A stretch of DNA of 33,226 nucleotides. Origin: Tepidanaerobacter sp. GT38 (GTDB lineage Bacteria; Bacillota; Thermosediminibacteria; Thermosediminibacterales; Tepidanaerobacteraceae). A program made the position numbers and the translations under genes. The DNA is taken from positions 1 through 33,226 of the forward strand of contig NZ_JAFFJA010000038.1 in the NCBI RefSeq assembly GCF_021991635.1, given 5' to 3'. This document shows, piece after piece, positions 8,025 to 16,958 of this stretch; the stretch's first letter is position 1, and every line of letters starts with the position of its first letter. The notes below the pieces were generated by a model, which ran no database searches, was not told where the DNA came from, and saw only the letters and a program-made list of their open reading frames with translations.

Positions 8025-8771
8025 TTAACAATTTTCGACCCATCGACTTTTCAAAAGACAAAGCTCCTTTTCATCTTCATCTACTATGCTGTGCCGACAT
8101 GTTATTTCATTATCTTGTTTTAAGATTTGAGTTAAGGCTTTTATGGTTTTGTTGTAAGTGGTTTCTTTTTTGTAAATTACTTTAAGGTTTTTCAAAGTGT
8201 ATTTTAATATAATGTCAAGGGGGATTGCCTCAATGGCCCATGCGGCATATTTTACATTGTTTACGTGCATGTTGGTATCAATATCGCTGTATCTTACGTT
8301 AAATATTTTTTCTGTGTCAACAGAAGCAGGCGGTGCTATATCTTCAATCTCTAAAGAATTGTCAGAGCCAACTTTATATATTTCGTACATCTCCCGTGGG
8401 ATTTTCATAGGGTGTTTTTTCGCAGTGTTTACAAAAAGCCACTGAGAATTGGCACTTACCAGTTTTTCACCCTTTAGGCTTAAAATTTCAAACCAGCGGT
8501 AGGCATAAAACTTGTAAAAGGAATGGGGAGCAGTCCTAACTTTTACCTTTTCGCCAAATACCGGGTACTTGTATATATTTATATCCCATTTATATAGCAT
8601 CCAGGCTAAATTTCGCTTTTGAAGAAAATCTATTCCTACTCCCAGGTTTTCACTTTGACAAGTTGCTACATCATCAAAATAATTCATCAAACTGGTTACA
8701 AGGGCTCTTTTTTTATAGTCAACTTCATAGTAATGAATGCGATATTCCTGTTCAAATAAATTGGGCTTCAA
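8025..8771 (-). CDS. Acyl-ACP thioesterase (FatA/FatB-like)
   Basis: The 248-residue protein should release fatty acids from acyl carrier protein in the cytoplasm. It has two hotdog halves. The first contains HYYEVDYKKRALVTSLMNYFDDVA and LAWMLYKWDINIYKYP. The second begins NVRYSDIDTNMHVNNVKYAAWAIEA, which carries the conserved N-x-H-V-N-N active-site region of bacterial and plant acyl-ACP thioesterases. The TTG at 8771 is the start favoured by GGAGG seven bases upstream; the frame stays open further upstream without another ribosome site. It is transcribed away from the stalk-domain protein gene and seems monocistronic. Chain-length preference cannot be inferred. Confidence 0.88.
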   Translation of the reverse strand: MKPNLFEQEYRIHYYEVDYKKRALVTSLMNYFDDVATCQSENLGVGIDFLQKRNLAWMLYKWDINIYKYPVFGEKVKVRTAPHSFYKFYAYRWFEILSLKGEKLVSANSQWLFVNTAKKHPMKIPREMYEIYKVGSDNSLEIEDIAPPASVDTEKIFNVRYSDIDTNMHVNNVKYAAWAIEAIPLDIILKYTLKNLKVIYKKETTYNKTIKALTQILKQDNEITCRHSIVDEDEKELCLLKSRWVENC

Positions 8772-8864
8772 AGTTGGCACCTCCGACAAAATTACAAATA
8801 TCACAATTTCAATACTATCACAAAATCATCTTAAAGTCACATTTGTTTACAATAAAAGCAAGGA

Positions 8865-8894
8865 TTGACATTTCCAGGTATTTGCAGTTATTAT
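8865..8894 (+). promoter_or_regulatory. Promoter of the stalk-domain protein gene
   Basis: TTGACA (8865-8870) and TATTAT (8889-8894) are 18 bases apart. They lie just upstream of the GGAGG ribosome site and ATG of the exported protein gene. Confidence 0.65.
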
Positions 8895-8929
8895 TAAGAA
8901 AAGAAACAAAAATTTTTGGAGGTTTTCCA

Positions 8930-10033
8930 ATGAAAAAAAAAGTTTTGGTATTTTCAGCTGTCGTATTAGTTGCGGTCTTTTTAATTTCAACATTTGCCTT
9001 TGGCGCTTCAGCAGCTAAAGACATTAAGGCATACTATAAAAATATTAAAATTAAGGTGAATGGAAAAATAATCAATGTAGGAGATACCGAGCCGTTTATT
9101 TATAATGAGCGCACTTATGTTCCAATAAGGCTCGTTAGTGAGGCCTTGGATAAGGTAGTAGAATGGGACAACAATCAAAATATGGTAATAATTAATGATA
9201 AATCACCATCTGAATTATCTCAGCAATTAGCGGCAAAGGACGCGCAGATACAGCAACTAACGTATCAAAATTCCTTGTTACAAGGCAAAGTTATTGAATT
9301 GCAAAAGACCATAGAGGAGTTAGAAAACCAAATAAAGGAAAATAAATCCAAAAAAGATGATGCCGAGGAATACATTGAGGACTATCTTTATGACGAGTAT
9401 TCAGAGTGGAGAGATATTGAATTTGATTTTAATGTAAAAGAATCCAAAGGTGACTTCATTCTTACTATAAAGTTTGACAGAAGCGACTTTAAATCTGAGT
9501 GGAACAAATTAACTGAATCCAAAATTGTAGATTGGCTCGAGGATATATATGACTTCATTGAAGATGAGTTTCCTGATGCAGGATTTGAGGGCACCATATA
9601 TGATACCGATGAAAAAGAAGATTTAGTGGAATTTGAAGAGTCCAAAGGCAAAATAAAGGCAAGATTTTATGATTATGATTATGACAACGATTATGATGAG
9701 CTGGAAGATGATTTAAATTACTACTTTGGGTCAGGACTTTCTACATACCATAAAGACTTTGGCAAATTAAAGGCTGATATAGAAGTAGATGAGTACGACT
9801 ATGATGATGAGGTTTATATAACCATAATAGTTGATACTTCCAGGTATGGTGATGAATGGGAAGATGTTAGGGATACAGTCGCCGCTGATGACTGGCTGTA
9901 TGATATTATCGAATATGCTTACGATGAATTGGATGACTTTGCTATATACGGCCATGTGGAAAACAGCAAAGGAAAGACTGAGGCCACATTTGAGTGCAGC
10001 TCTTCAGGGCGCATTAAGATAAATTGGAAGTAA
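8930..10033 (+). CDS. Exported stalk-domain (copper amine oxidase N-terminal-like) protein with duplicated acidic module
   Basis: This is a secreted or surface protein of 367 residues. A signal peptide (MKKK, then a hydrophobic run, cleavage after about residue 29) leads into a stalk domain of the copper-amine-oxidase N-terminal type (about 38-90, with IKVNGKIINV and RTYVPIRLVSEALDKVVEWD). A coiled coil follows (about 95-142). The rest is two related acidic modules, about residues 160-245 and 278-365. Each has beta-like strands, an EW plus helix segment, an E/D-rich helix and a final NSKGKT/ESKGKI strand. The ATG at 8930 follows TGGAGG by seven bases; the longer open frame upstream is ignored. 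Stalk domains occur in clostridial envelope proteins; the repeated modules I do not recognise. Confidence 0.82.
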   Translation: MKKKVLVFSAVVLVAVFLISTFAFGASAAKDIKAYYKNIKIKVNGKIINVGDTEPFIYNERTYVPIRLVSEALDKVVEWDNNQNMVIINDKSPSELSQQLAAKDAQIQQLTYQNSLLQGKVIELQKTIEELENQIKENKSKKDDAEEYIEDYLYDEYSEWRDIEFDFNVKESKGDFILTIKFDRSDFKSEWNKLTESKIVDWLEDIYDFIEDEFPDAGFEGTIYDTDEKEDLVEFEESKGKIKARFYDYDYDNDYDELEDDLNYYFGSGLSTYHKDFGKLKADIEVDEYDYDDEVYITIIVDTSRYGDEWEDVRDTVAADDWLYDIIEYAYDELDDFAIYGHVENSKGKTEATFECSSSGRIKINWK

Positions 10034-10044
10034 GAGAACAACAA

Positions 10045-10071
10045 GCGGCTGATTCTTAAAGAGTCAGCCGC
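10045..10071 (+). terminator. Hairpin after the stalk-domain gene
   Basis: GCGGCTGA and TCAGCCGC form a strong stem with a short A/T-rich top. There is no T-run, so termination may be weak or the hairpin may serve mRNA stability. Confidence 0.5.
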
Positions 10072-10109
10072 ATTAAAGTTGAAATGATACAAAACAAATG
10101 GAGGCTGTT

Positions 10110-10547
10110 GTGGGCGATAATAAGGGCATTTCGCTGGTAATTGTCATATTTGTAACGACAATTGCTTTGTTGCTTGGCACAGCAATTTTAAATATGTCAA
10201 CTAGTGAGTATCTGATGGTATCCTATGCAAGGGATTATACGGCTGCCTGCTACTTGGCTGAAGGCGGCATTCAAAAGGGTCTTTCCATTTTAAAAGAAAA
10301 TCCTGACTATAGAGGGGAAACCGGTTGGGAAAGGTTAGGCGAAGGTCAGTATAAAATTAAGGTATCGCAAGAGCCGGGAACTAATATTGTAACAATTGCA
10401 TCTACCGGAAAGATAAACGAGGCTGAAGTTTTAATAAGTGTAAAAGCTGATGTATATGTAGAAATTGATGAAGAATCAAATTTCGACCCACCACAGGCAA
10501 TTGTACAAATACATGTTTTGTCTTGGGACTATGAAGGTCCCATTTAA
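10110..10547 (+). CDS. PilX-like pilus assembly / prepilin-like membrane protein
   Basis: The product of 145 residues starts GDNKGISLVIVIFVTTIALLLGTAILNMSTSEY. A single N-terminal hydrophobic helix is followed by YTAACYLAEGGIQKGL, which fits the PilX N-terminal family of type IV pilus proteins. No clear G/FTLxE prepilin cleavage site is present. The GTG at 10110 has GGAGG five bases upstream. The ATG at 10098 overlaps that site and is less likely. No other pilus gene is nearby, so it appears isolated; its role in pili or secretion is inferred only from the N-terminal pattern. The C-terminus (DPPQAIVQIHVLSWDYEGPI) is not recognised. Confidence 0.65.
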   Translation: MGDNKGISLVIVIFVTTIALLLGTAILNMSTSEYLMVSYARDYTAACYLAEGGIQKGLSILKENPDYRGETGWERLGEGQYKIKVSQEPGTNIVTIASTGKINEAEVLISVKADVYVEIDEESNFDPPQAIVQIHVLSWDYEGPI

Positions 10548-10596
10548 TCATGTTAAAAAACATAAGTTTTAAAATTGCGTATATTTAAATTAGGTA

Positions 10597-10625
10597 TTGA
10601 ATAATTATACGTAAAGGTGTATAAT
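10597..10625 (+). promoter_or_regulatory. Promoter of the amino-acid ABC operon
   Basis: TTGAAT (10597-10602) and TATAAT (10620-10625) are separated by 17 bases, about 45 bases ahead of the first gene of the operon. Confidence 0.75.
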
Positions 10626-10669
10626 TATAAAACGATTAAATGAATATTTGAGGACTGAGGAGGATAAAG

Positions 10670-11491
10670 ATGAAAAGTGTGGGGAAAATCCTAATTTGCG
10701 TATTATGTCTAACTTTAATATTAGGTATTGCTGCAGGTTGCGGAAAAAGCCAGCAGCCAACTCAAAACAGCTCAAGTGGCAATGAACAGCAAGAAGGTGA
10801 AAAGCAGGTATGGGTTGTAGGAACATCACCTGACTATCCGCCCTTTGAATTTGTAGATGATCAAGGTAATTATGCAGGCTTTGACATGGACCTTATTAGG
10901 GAAGTGGGCAAGCGTCTGGGAGTTGAAGTTGAAATTAAAGCTTTGGAATTTGAAAGCCTCATAGCATCGCTCAAGCAGGGCAAAATAGACGCTATTATCG
11001 CTTGTATGAGCCCGGATGAGGAGAGACTTAAAGAGGCTGACTTTACAAAACCTTACTATAAGACAAAACATGGGATTGTAGTAAATCCAGACAGCGACGT
11101 GGATGTTAAAGAACTTGATGATGTTTTAACATACGAATTTGGTGTTCAAACCGGCACCACCATGGCTACTTGGGCCAAGAATCAGATTGAAAAAGGAGCA
11201 GTAAAGGAATCCCAGGTTAAATACTATACTGATGCCAATGCGGGCGCTCTTGATGTGAAAAACGGCAGACTTAGCGCTTTTGTAGTAGACTTGCCAGTGG
11301 CATATGAAAAGGCAAAAGAGTTAGGCTTAGAAGTAGCAGTGGAGACAGTTCTGGAAAATGACGAAAATCCTGGAATTGTTCTGAGAAAAGGTTCTACAGA
11401 AATGATAGAGAAGCTCAATAAAATCATCGATGATATGATGGCTGACGGTACTATACAGCAGCTAGAAGAAAAATGGCTTAAGCAGCAATAA
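10670..11491 (+). CDS. Polar amino-acid ABC transporter substrate-binding lipoprotein
   Basis: This 273-residue exported lipoprotein has a signal segment ending in IAAGC, with the cysteine as the lipid anchor. The mature part is a family 3 solute-binding protein, with VGTSPDYPPFEFVDDQGNYAGFDMDLI, ALEFESLIASLKQGKIDAIIACM and ADFTKPYYKTK. This type binds glutamine, arginine, histidine or related polar amino acids. The ATG at 10670 follows GAGGAGG. It leads an operon with an ornithine-cyclodeaminase-family enzyme, two permeases and an ATPase, so a basic amino acid such as arginine or ornithine is a fair guess, though not shown by sequence. Confidence 0.9.
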   Translation: MKSVGKILICVLCLTLILGIAAGCGKSQQPTQNSSSGNEQQEGEKQVWVVGTSPDYPPFEFVDDQGNYAGFDMDLIREVGKRLGVEVEIKALEFESLIASLKQGKIDAIIACMSPDEERLKEADFTKPYYKTKHGIVVNPDSDVDVKELDDVLTYEFGVQTGTTMATWAKNQIEKGAVKESQVKYYTDANAGALDVKNGRLSAFVVDLPVAYEKAKELGLEVAVETVLENDENPGIVLRKGSTEMIEKLNKIIDDMMADGTIQQLEEKWLKQQ

Positions 11492-11506
11492 TTTGGGGGT
11501 TTTTTA

Positions 11507-12523
11507 ATGAAAACAGAGATCTTATTTTTGAAGCAGGAAGATGTAATTGAAGCTGGAATATTGAATATGGCAAAAGTATTGGAAATGGTTGAGAAGGCCT
11601 TCTACTTGGAAAGCCAGGGAGAGATTATAAATCCTCCAAAGACCGTTTTTGGAATTCCCATAGGCCAAAACCCAAGCTCCCATTTCTTCTCAATGCCGGT
11701 ATATATAGGGGGCGATGTGAACAGGCCTGGAATAAAGTGGGCGGCTGAGTCCATGACTAATGCCAAGACCGGAAATTTGCCCATGGGAATTGATCTGATA
11801 ATTTTAAGTGACCCTGTCACGGTGCAGCCGGTAGCCATTATGGACGGCATGGTAATCACCGCAATGAGGACTGCTGCTGCGGCAGGAGTTGCTGCCAAAT
11901 ATCTTGCACCGAAGGGTGCCAAGGTAGCAGGCTGCGTAGGAGCAGGAGTCATCGGTCGGACCATGATTATGGCATTAAAAGAGGTACTTCCCAGCTTAGA
12001 AGAGATTAGGTTATGTGATTTAAACCTTGAAAAAGCGGAGAAACTCGCAGCAGAGTTTGAAGGTATAATAAATGTAATCCCAACAAATAATTTAGAAGAG
12101 GCTTTAACTGATGCCGACGTAGTTGCAACCATGACAACTGCTAAGAAGCCTTTTGTGAAAGCCGAGTGGATAAAAGACGGGGCAATGATTATACAAATGA
12201 GCGCGTGTGAAGTTGAAGCGGGTGTAGTCAAAAAGGCTGACAAAATCGTCGTGGACAGCTGGGAGCAGATGAAGAAAAATGACCTTTCCATTATAAAACA
12301 GATGGTTGACAGCGGCGATTTAGATGAAAAAGATATCTGGACTTTAAACCAAGTTGTATGCGGAAATAAACCCGGTCGGGAAAACGATGAAGAGACTACT
12401 ATGTTTAGCTCCCGAGGTATGGGCTGCTTGGATATAATAATTGGTGATCATATTTATAAAGAGGCTCTTAAGAAAGGCCTCGGACAAAAGCTTGTATTAT
12501 GGGATGAAGCGAAATGGGTTTAA
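11507..12523 (+). CDS. Ornithine cyclodeaminase / mu-crystallin family protein
   Basis: This 338-residue NAD(P)-dependent enzyme belongs to the family of ornithine cyclodeaminase, alanine dehydrogenase (archaeal type) and opine-forming synthases. Lysine 77 in GIKWAAES and arginine 121 in TAMRTAAAAG match the substrate-binding positions of the family. The Rossmann motif GAGVIG is at 145-150, followed by the acidic D at the end of the second strand (RLCDLN). The ATG at 11507 is preceded by GGGGGT. It sits between the binding protein and the first permease gene and overlaps the latter by ten bases. The imported amino acid is therefore probably its substrate, or a relative of it. Which reaction it catalyses cannot be decided here. 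Confidence 0.85.
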   Translation: MKTEILFLKQEDVIEAGILNMAKVLEMVEKAFYLESQGEIINPPKTVFGIPIGQNPSSHFFSMPVYIGGDVNRPGIKWAAESMTNAKTGNLPMGIDLIILSDPVTVQPVAIMDGMVITAMRTAAAAGVAAKYLAPKGAKVAGCVGAGVIGRTMIMALKEVLPSLEEIRLCDLNLEKAEKLAAEFEGIINVIPTNNLEEALTDADVVATMTTAKKPFVKAEWIKDGAMIIQMSACEVEAGVVKKADKIVVDSWEQMKKNDLSIIKQMVDSGDLDEKDIWTLNQVVCGNKPGRENDEETTMFSSRGMGCLDIIIGDHIYKEALKKGLGQKLVLWDEAKWV

Positions 12524-13182
12524 ATATAAGTGCAAATAAAGTATTAGCCAGTATTCCCTACCTCTTTGAAGGGGTAGGGATAACCCTTGAAATAACCATA
12601 TTGGCCCTTTTACTGGGAACTTTGCTGGGGCTCGTATTGGCAATAATAAGGGTTTATGGCAGTGGTGCGTTTCGTCAGTTTGCCGTGATTTATAGCCGCC
12701 TCGTCAGAAGTTTGCCACTGCTTGTTATTTTATTTATGCTGTATTTTCTGGGATCTGAAATAATAGACATACCGGCTTTCTGGGCTATAATTTTGGCTCT
12801 GGCGATTCACTCTGCTGCATATCAATCGGAGATTTTTCGCGGTGCCATCCAATCAATAAGTAAAGGCCAGATGGAGGCAGCCTTGGCGTTAGGAATGAGC
12901 AAGTACCAAGGCATTTTTTACGTCATATTGCCTCAAGCTTTAAGAAGAGCCATTCCATATTGGGCTAATGAAGCCACAATAGTGTTAAAGGATTCTTCTT
13001 TAGCTTACGCCTTGGGCGTTACTGAATTAATGCGCCGCGGTGAATACGTAAGCGCACGTACGTCTCAGCCCCTAATCACATATATAGTAGTTGGCCTTAT
13101 ATATTTATTGCTGACTTATGTCTTTACTAAGAGTATGGCTCGGGTTGAATCAAAAGTAAAAATTCCGGGCTTGGAAAGGTGA
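12514..13182 (+). CDS. Polar amino-acid ABC transporter permease (first)
   Basis: A membrane protein of 222 residues of the HisM/GlnP type. It has an N-terminal helix after [24 protein letters not shown], then the ATPase-docking region [33 protein letters not shown], and a last helix near the C-terminus. Its start overlaps the preceding enzyme gene by ten bases (ATG inside the last codons), which points to coupled translation. It ends seven bases before the ATPase gene. Two different permeases in one operon suggest a heterodimeric channel, as in HisQM. Confidence 0.9.
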   Translation: MGLNISANKVLASIPYLFEGVGITLEITILALLLGTLLGLVLAIIRVYGSGAFRQFAVIYSRLVRSLPLLVILFMLYFLGSEIIDIPAFWAIILALAIHSAAYQSEIFRGAIQSISKGQMEAALALGMSKYQGIFYVILPQALRRAIPYWANEATIVLKDSSLAYALGVTELMRRGEYVSARTSQPLITYIVVGLIYLLLTYVFTKSMARVESKVKIPGLER

Positions 13183-13189
13183 AATTTCT

Positions 13190-13960
13190 ATGGCGAAACC
13201 TATTTTACGCGTTGAAAATATACACAAAAAATTTAAAGGCACAGAGGTGCTTAAAGGTTTGTCGCTGACGGTGTATGAAGGTGAAGTTGTGGTTATAATC
13301 GGCCCCAGCGGAACCGGCAAGAGCACCCTCCTTCGCTGCATCAATCGACTGACAGAGCCAGATTCCGGTGATGTTTATTTAGAAGAGCAGAAAATCGAGC
13401 CCGGCAAAACAAATTTAAATTACATCCGCCAGCAGATAGGAATGGTTTTCCAGGATTTTAATCTTTTTAACCACTTGACAGCACTGCAGAATGTGGCAAT
13501 CGGCCCGATTAAAGTAAAGAAAATGGATAAGCAAAAGGCTTACGAGCTTGCTAGAAAAGAACTGGCAAGAGTGGGCCTTGCAGATAAGGCCGCAAATTAT
13601 CCTGCTGAACTTTCCGGAGGACAAAAACAGCGTGTAGCTATCGCGAGAGCTCTGGCAATGGACCCGAAGATTATGCTCTTTGATGAACCTACTTCTGCCC
13701 TTGACCCCGAACTTATCGGAGAAGTTTTGGAAGTTATGAAAGATTTAGCTAATGCGGGCATGACCATGGTTGTAGTAAGCCACGAAATGGGATTTGCCAG
13801 AGAAGCTGCCGACCGCATCGTGTTTTTGGAAAATGGGGTAGTTGCAGAAATGGGTAGTCCTGAAAAGATTTTTAACAATCCCGAAAAAGAGCGGACTCGC
13901 GAATTCATCAGCAAAATAACCAGGTTAAATAGCGTTGCCAAAGACCGGGAGGTCTTGTAA
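13190..13960 (+). CDS. Polar amino-acid ABC transporter ATP-binding protein
   Basis: This 256-residue GlnQ/HisP-type ATPase shows Walker A GPSGTGKS at 38-45, the signature LSGGQKQR at 141-148, Walker B IMLFDEP at 161-167, and the H-loop histidine in VVVSHEMGF. Family-typical phrases such as [18 protein letters not shown] are present. It lies between the two permease genes and ends directly before the second, whose ATG adjoins its stop codon. The ribosome site GGTGAAA before its ATG is modest, and translation is probably coupled to the upstream gene. Confidence 0.92.
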   Translation: MAKPILRVENIHKKFKGTEVLKGLSLTVYEGEVVVIIGPSGTGKSTLLRCINRLTEPDSGDVYLEEQKIEPGKTNLNYIRQQIGMVFQDFNLFNHLTALQNVAIGPIKVKKMDKQKAYELARKELARVGLADKAANYPAELSGGQKQRVAIARALAMDPKIMLFDEPTSALDPELIGEVLEVMKDLANAGMTMVVVSHEMGFAREAADRIVFLENGVVAEMGSPEKIFNNPEKERTREFISKITRLNSVAKDREVL

Positions 13961-14638
13961 ATGATAGATCACATACAATATTTTATTTCCATATGGCCGG
14001 AACTTTTCAAAGGTTTGGTTGTGTCCTTAGAGCTTTCAGTAGGAGCATTGCTTTTGGGCCTTGTGATAGGCCTGCCCATGGCTTTGATGAGAACTTATGG
14101 AAAGGGCATTGTCAAGGCTTTTGCCGTTGGATATATTGAGTTAATCAGAGGCACGCCCATGATTGTGCAGCTTTTTTTGATTTATTACGGCCTTCCCGAC
14201 TTAGGGATACTTCTGGACAGGGTGCCTGCAGCTATTATAGCTTTAGGAATAAACAGCAGTGCATATCAGGCCGAATATTTCAGAGGCGCCATTTTATCTA
14301 TTGATGAAGGTCAAGGCCTTGCAGCCCAGGCCCTCGGCATGACAAAACAGCAGGCGATTTTAAATATTATTTTGCCTCAAGCATTGAGACTTGTAATACC
14401 GCCATGGTCTAATGAAGTCATATACATGGTAAAATACACTTCAGTGGCTTTTCTTATTGCAGTGCCGGAGCTTATGGCCAGAGGCAAGATGATCATAAGT
14501 CAGACCTTTAAACCTTTAGAAACCCTTTTTTGGGTAGGCGTCATCTACATTATCGTTCTGTCTATTATTGCAAAGGTTGTAGACATAATAGAAAAGAAGC
14601 TGGCAATACCAGGATTTCAAATGAGCGGGGAAGATTAA
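13961..14638 (+). CDS. Polar amino-acid ABC transporter permease (second)
   Basis: This 225-residue HisM-type permease is related to, but clearly different from, the permease at 12514. It carries VVSLELSVGALLLGLVIGLPMALMRTYGKG at the N-terminal helix and AQALGMTKQQAILNIILPQALRLVIPPWSNE as the ATPase-docking loop. ELIRGTPMIVQLFLIYYGLP is a typical family phrase. The ATG follows GGGAGG inside the end of the ATPase gene. It is the last gene of the five-gene operon. No convincing terminator is seen in the 19 bases before the converging DUF503 gene. Confidence 0.9.
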   Translation: MIDHIQYFISIWPELFKGLVVSLELSVGALLLGLVIGLPMALMRTYGKGIVKAFAVGYIELIRGTPMIVQLFLIYYGLPDLGILLDRVPAAIIALGINSSAYQAEYFRGAILSIDEGQGLAAQALGMTKQQAILNIILPQALRLVIPPWSNEVIYMVKYTSVAFLIAVPELMARGKMIISQTFKPLETLFWVGVIYIIVLSIIAKVVDIIEKKLAIPGFQMSGED

Positions 14639-14657
14639 AAACCTGCTCTATTTTTGT

Positions 14658-14939
14658 TTATAAAATTTCCTTATAAATATCTTCTATTGCAAACCTTCCA
14701 TCGGATTCCAAAAAGTCCAGAATTAAATCCAGCTGCCTGTCCACCAGCTTACTGCTGTTTGATACACAGGCGATTCCTATGGTCGCTTGGCGCTTTAAAT
14801 CCTGTTTGTCCACTTCTGCTATAGAAACATTGTATCGATTTTTTATTCGGTCTATGACGCTCTTTATTATCTGCCTTTTTTCCTTTAGAGAAAAGATATC
14901 CCCTAATGAAAGCTCTACCGTCAAAATCCCCACTACCAT
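14658..14939 (-). CDS. DUF503 family protein (YlxP-like)
   Basis: This 93-residue protein is of the DUF503/YlxP family: MVVGILTVELSLGDIFSLKEKR, then IKSVIDRIKNRYNVSIAEVDKQDLKRQATIG with the family pattern of alternating strand and helix. In many Firmicutes ylxP lies near rbfA and infB; here it stands alone. The ATG at 14939 follows AGGTGA by about six bases. The exact function is not established; a ribosome-associated role has been suggested for the family. Confidence 0.88.
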   Translation of the reverse strand: MVVGILTVELSLGDIFSLKEKRQIIKSVIDRIKNRYNVSIAEVDKQDLKRQATIGIACVSNSSKLVDRQLDLILDFLESDGRFAIEDIYKEIL

Positions 14940-15041
14940 TAACTATCACCTAATACTAATTATTTTCTGTATCTTATCAAATTTATATAATCATTTCAAA
15001 CCCCACTGAAATATGATATATTAGGATTGTGGGGGTCTGCT

Positions 15042-16298
15042 ATGTACCAATTTGTGATTATCGCAATATCATCTTATATTTTAGGCAGCATATTTACATT
15101 AAAAAATGGTTGCAGAAAATATACCATTGAGTTTGCAAAGGGCTTATTGGTGCCTTTAGTTTCGGGTTTTTATGTTCATTCGGGCTTGTCTTACCTAATG
15201 GCTTCGGTTGGAGTCTTGGCAGCTCAGAGCAGGCCGGCATTCTCTAAGAATAATGGGTATACCGGTGAAATAGTTTCCCTAGGAATTGTTTTCTTTATGT
15301 CACCGGTTTTTGGCATGGCACTTGCCTTGATGTTTTTTGTAATAAAAAAGATTACCGGAAACTATGATCAAGCGGTATTTGTATCTTCGTTGATGATTCC
15401 GGTTATGGCTTTTAAAATATTTAGCAGTGACAGTTATATAATAATATCTTTAATAATTTTTGCAAACCTCGTAATTCAGTTTTGGCCGCTATTTCTTTCA
15501 AAGAGAATAAAATCTGCGGTGCTTTACGATATGGCGGTAGGGATAGGAGTACTTGGGTTTTTGATACTACTTTACTTTAACAAATATGTTTATAGAGGTT
15601 TTGGAGCACAGACAGATATTATTCGTCACGGACCGGAGCAGATTAAATATGTGGCTTTGACCTTTGATGACGGTCCGGATCCGCTATATACTCCAAAAAT
15701 CCTAGATATATTAAAAGAGAAAAATGTTCCGGCTACATTTTTCCTTATAGGTAAAAATGCAGAGGCTTATCCGGAAATTGCCAAGAGGATAGTGGCGGAA
15801 GGCCACTCAATTGGAAATCACACTTATTCCCATAAAAGCCTAATACCGCTGTCGGCAAAAAATACGTATAAAGAAATAAAAAATGCTGAAGCTGCTATAG
15901 AAGAAGCTACCGGAATCAGACCAACGCTGTTTCGCCCGCCCAGAGGAGTATATTCCGGTTATGCCCGAAAGCTGCTGAAGGAAGAGCGCTACACCCTGGT
16001 GCTTTGGGACGTATCTACAGAGGATTGGGCTGAACTGGCCCCAAAAAAGATCGTAGCCAATGTGATAAACAGGGTTAAACCGGGTTCCATTATTTTGCTT
16101 CACGACAGTGGCGATTTGTTAACTTTTAGGGGAGGCAACAGAAACTCCACTGTAAAGGCTCTACCTGAGATTATAGACAAGCTAAGGGACGAGGGGTATG
16201 AATTCTTGACTGTTGATCAGATGATATTTATTTCTGAACTTATGGAAACGGAGGAATACTCCCTTGAAGATTACCTTGGCCCAATCCCAGCACAATGA
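15042..16298 (+). CDS. Polysaccharide deacetylase with N-terminal PlsY-like membrane domain
   Basis: The product (418 residues) joins two parts. Residues 1 to about 185 are hydrophobic with five or six membrane helices and resemble PlsY glycerol-3-phosphate acyltransferase (YILGSI at 12-17; RPAFSKNNGY followed by GEIVSLGI near 64-82). The PlsY catalytic motif GGKGVAT is replaced, so the domain looks inactive. Residues about 200-400 are a NodB-type deacetylase with TFDDGPD at 207-213, metal-binding histidines in GNHTYSH (260 and 264), RPPRG, and ILLHDSG. That domain should act outside the cell on peptidoglycan or another N-acetylated glycan. The ATG at 15042 follows a GGGGG ribosome site. The GNAT gene overlaps its end by 35 bases. 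Confidence 0.85.
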   Translation: MYQFVIIAISSYILGSIFTLKNGCRKYTIEFAKGLLVPLVSGFYVHSGLSYLMASVGVLAAQSRPAFSKNNGYTGEIVSLGIVFFMSPVFGMALALMFFVIKKITGNYDQAVFVSSLMIPVMAFKIFSSDSYIIISLIIFANLVIQFWPLFLSKRIKSAVLYDMAVGIGVLGFLILLYFNKYVYRGFGAQTDIIRHGPEQIKYVALTFDDGPDPLYTPKILDILKEKNVPATFFLIGKNAEAYPEIAKRIVAEGHSIGNHTYSHKSLIPLSAKNTYKEIKNAEAAIEEATGIRPTLFRPPRGVYSGYARKLLKEERYTLVLWDVSTEDWAELAPKKIVANVINRVKPGSIILLHDSGDLLTFRGGNRNSTVKALPEIIDKLRDEGYEFLTVDQMIFISELMETEEYSLEDYLGPIPAQ

Positions 16299-16881
16299 TA
16301 CGATAGTGGAAATATTTTGTTCCGCTTTTGAAAACAGCATAACATTTTTCACGCCGGTTACTGAGCAGGTTAAAGCTGCTATAAGGGATGTGTTTGGTTT
16401 ACTTCACCGGGTTTTTGGACAAGGTTTCTTTGTAGCAGTTGAAAATGACAAGGTGTGCGGATATATTATAATGGCTGATGATATTAAACGATTGTGGCGA
16501 GAAGCTATCACATCAGGCTTCCTCAAAAACGCCTTAATTTCAGCGGTAACCGGCAAATATGGTCTTACACTTTCTACCCTCTATAAAATTGTGAAAAATA
16601 AACTGCTGTATTTTCGATTTGAGATGACCACCGAACCTTCGGCACAAGTTTTATCTATTGCTGTTCATCCTGAACATCAGGGCAAGGGGATAGGTCAAAA
16701 GCTGCTGGAAAGGGGCATAAGCCATATAGAGGCTTTAGGGATAAAGAAAATAAAGCTGGAGGTAAGACCCGACAACATAGCGGCTGTTAGAATATATGAG
16801 AAATACGGATTTTGCCAAGTAGGGAAAGCTGAGGATTTACAGGGGAAATGGCTTATAATGATGAGGGAGGATAAAAAATAA
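16264..16881 (+). CDS. GNAT family N-acetyltransferase
   Basis: This 205-residue protein has the acetyl-CoA-binding core of the GNAT fold in its C-terminal half: VLSIAVHPEHQGKGIGQKLLERGISH with the Q/RxxGxG/A pattern, then KLEVRPDNIAAVRIYEKYGF. The N-terminal half (residues 1-110) is not recognisable beyond predicted helices. The TTG at 16264 is supported by CGGAGG nine bases upstream and lies inside the end of the deacetylase gene, so the two are co-translated. The substrate (protein, antibiotic, amino sugar or other) cannot be inferred. The pairing with a deacetylase may be functional or only positional. Confidence 0.85.
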   Translation: MKITLAQSQHNDTIVEIFCSAFENSITFFTPVTEQVKAAIRDVFGLLHRVFGQGFFVAVENDKVCGYIIMADDIKRLWREAITSGFLKNALISAVTGKYGLTLSTLYKIVKNKLLYFRFEMTTEPSAQVLSIAVHPEHQGKGIGQKLLERGISHIEALGIKKIKLEVRPDNIAAVRIYEKYGFCQVGKAEDLQGKWLIMMREDKK

Positions 16882-16958
16882 GTTTGCCCTGGCGAAAACT
16901 GTATGTTAATATAACTAGAAGTTAGAGATATTATACTGAATGAACTGGAGGTGGAAAA

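Noticed and set aside
8663..8929. Upstream extension of the stalk-domain protein
   Set aside because: It overlaps the divergent thioesterase gene and lacks a ribosome site; the ATG at 8930 gives a perfect signal peptide.
11602..12291. Long minus-strand open frame of 229 codons
   Set aside because: It is antisense to the ornithine-cyclodeaminase-family gene, with no ribosome site and unnatural composition.
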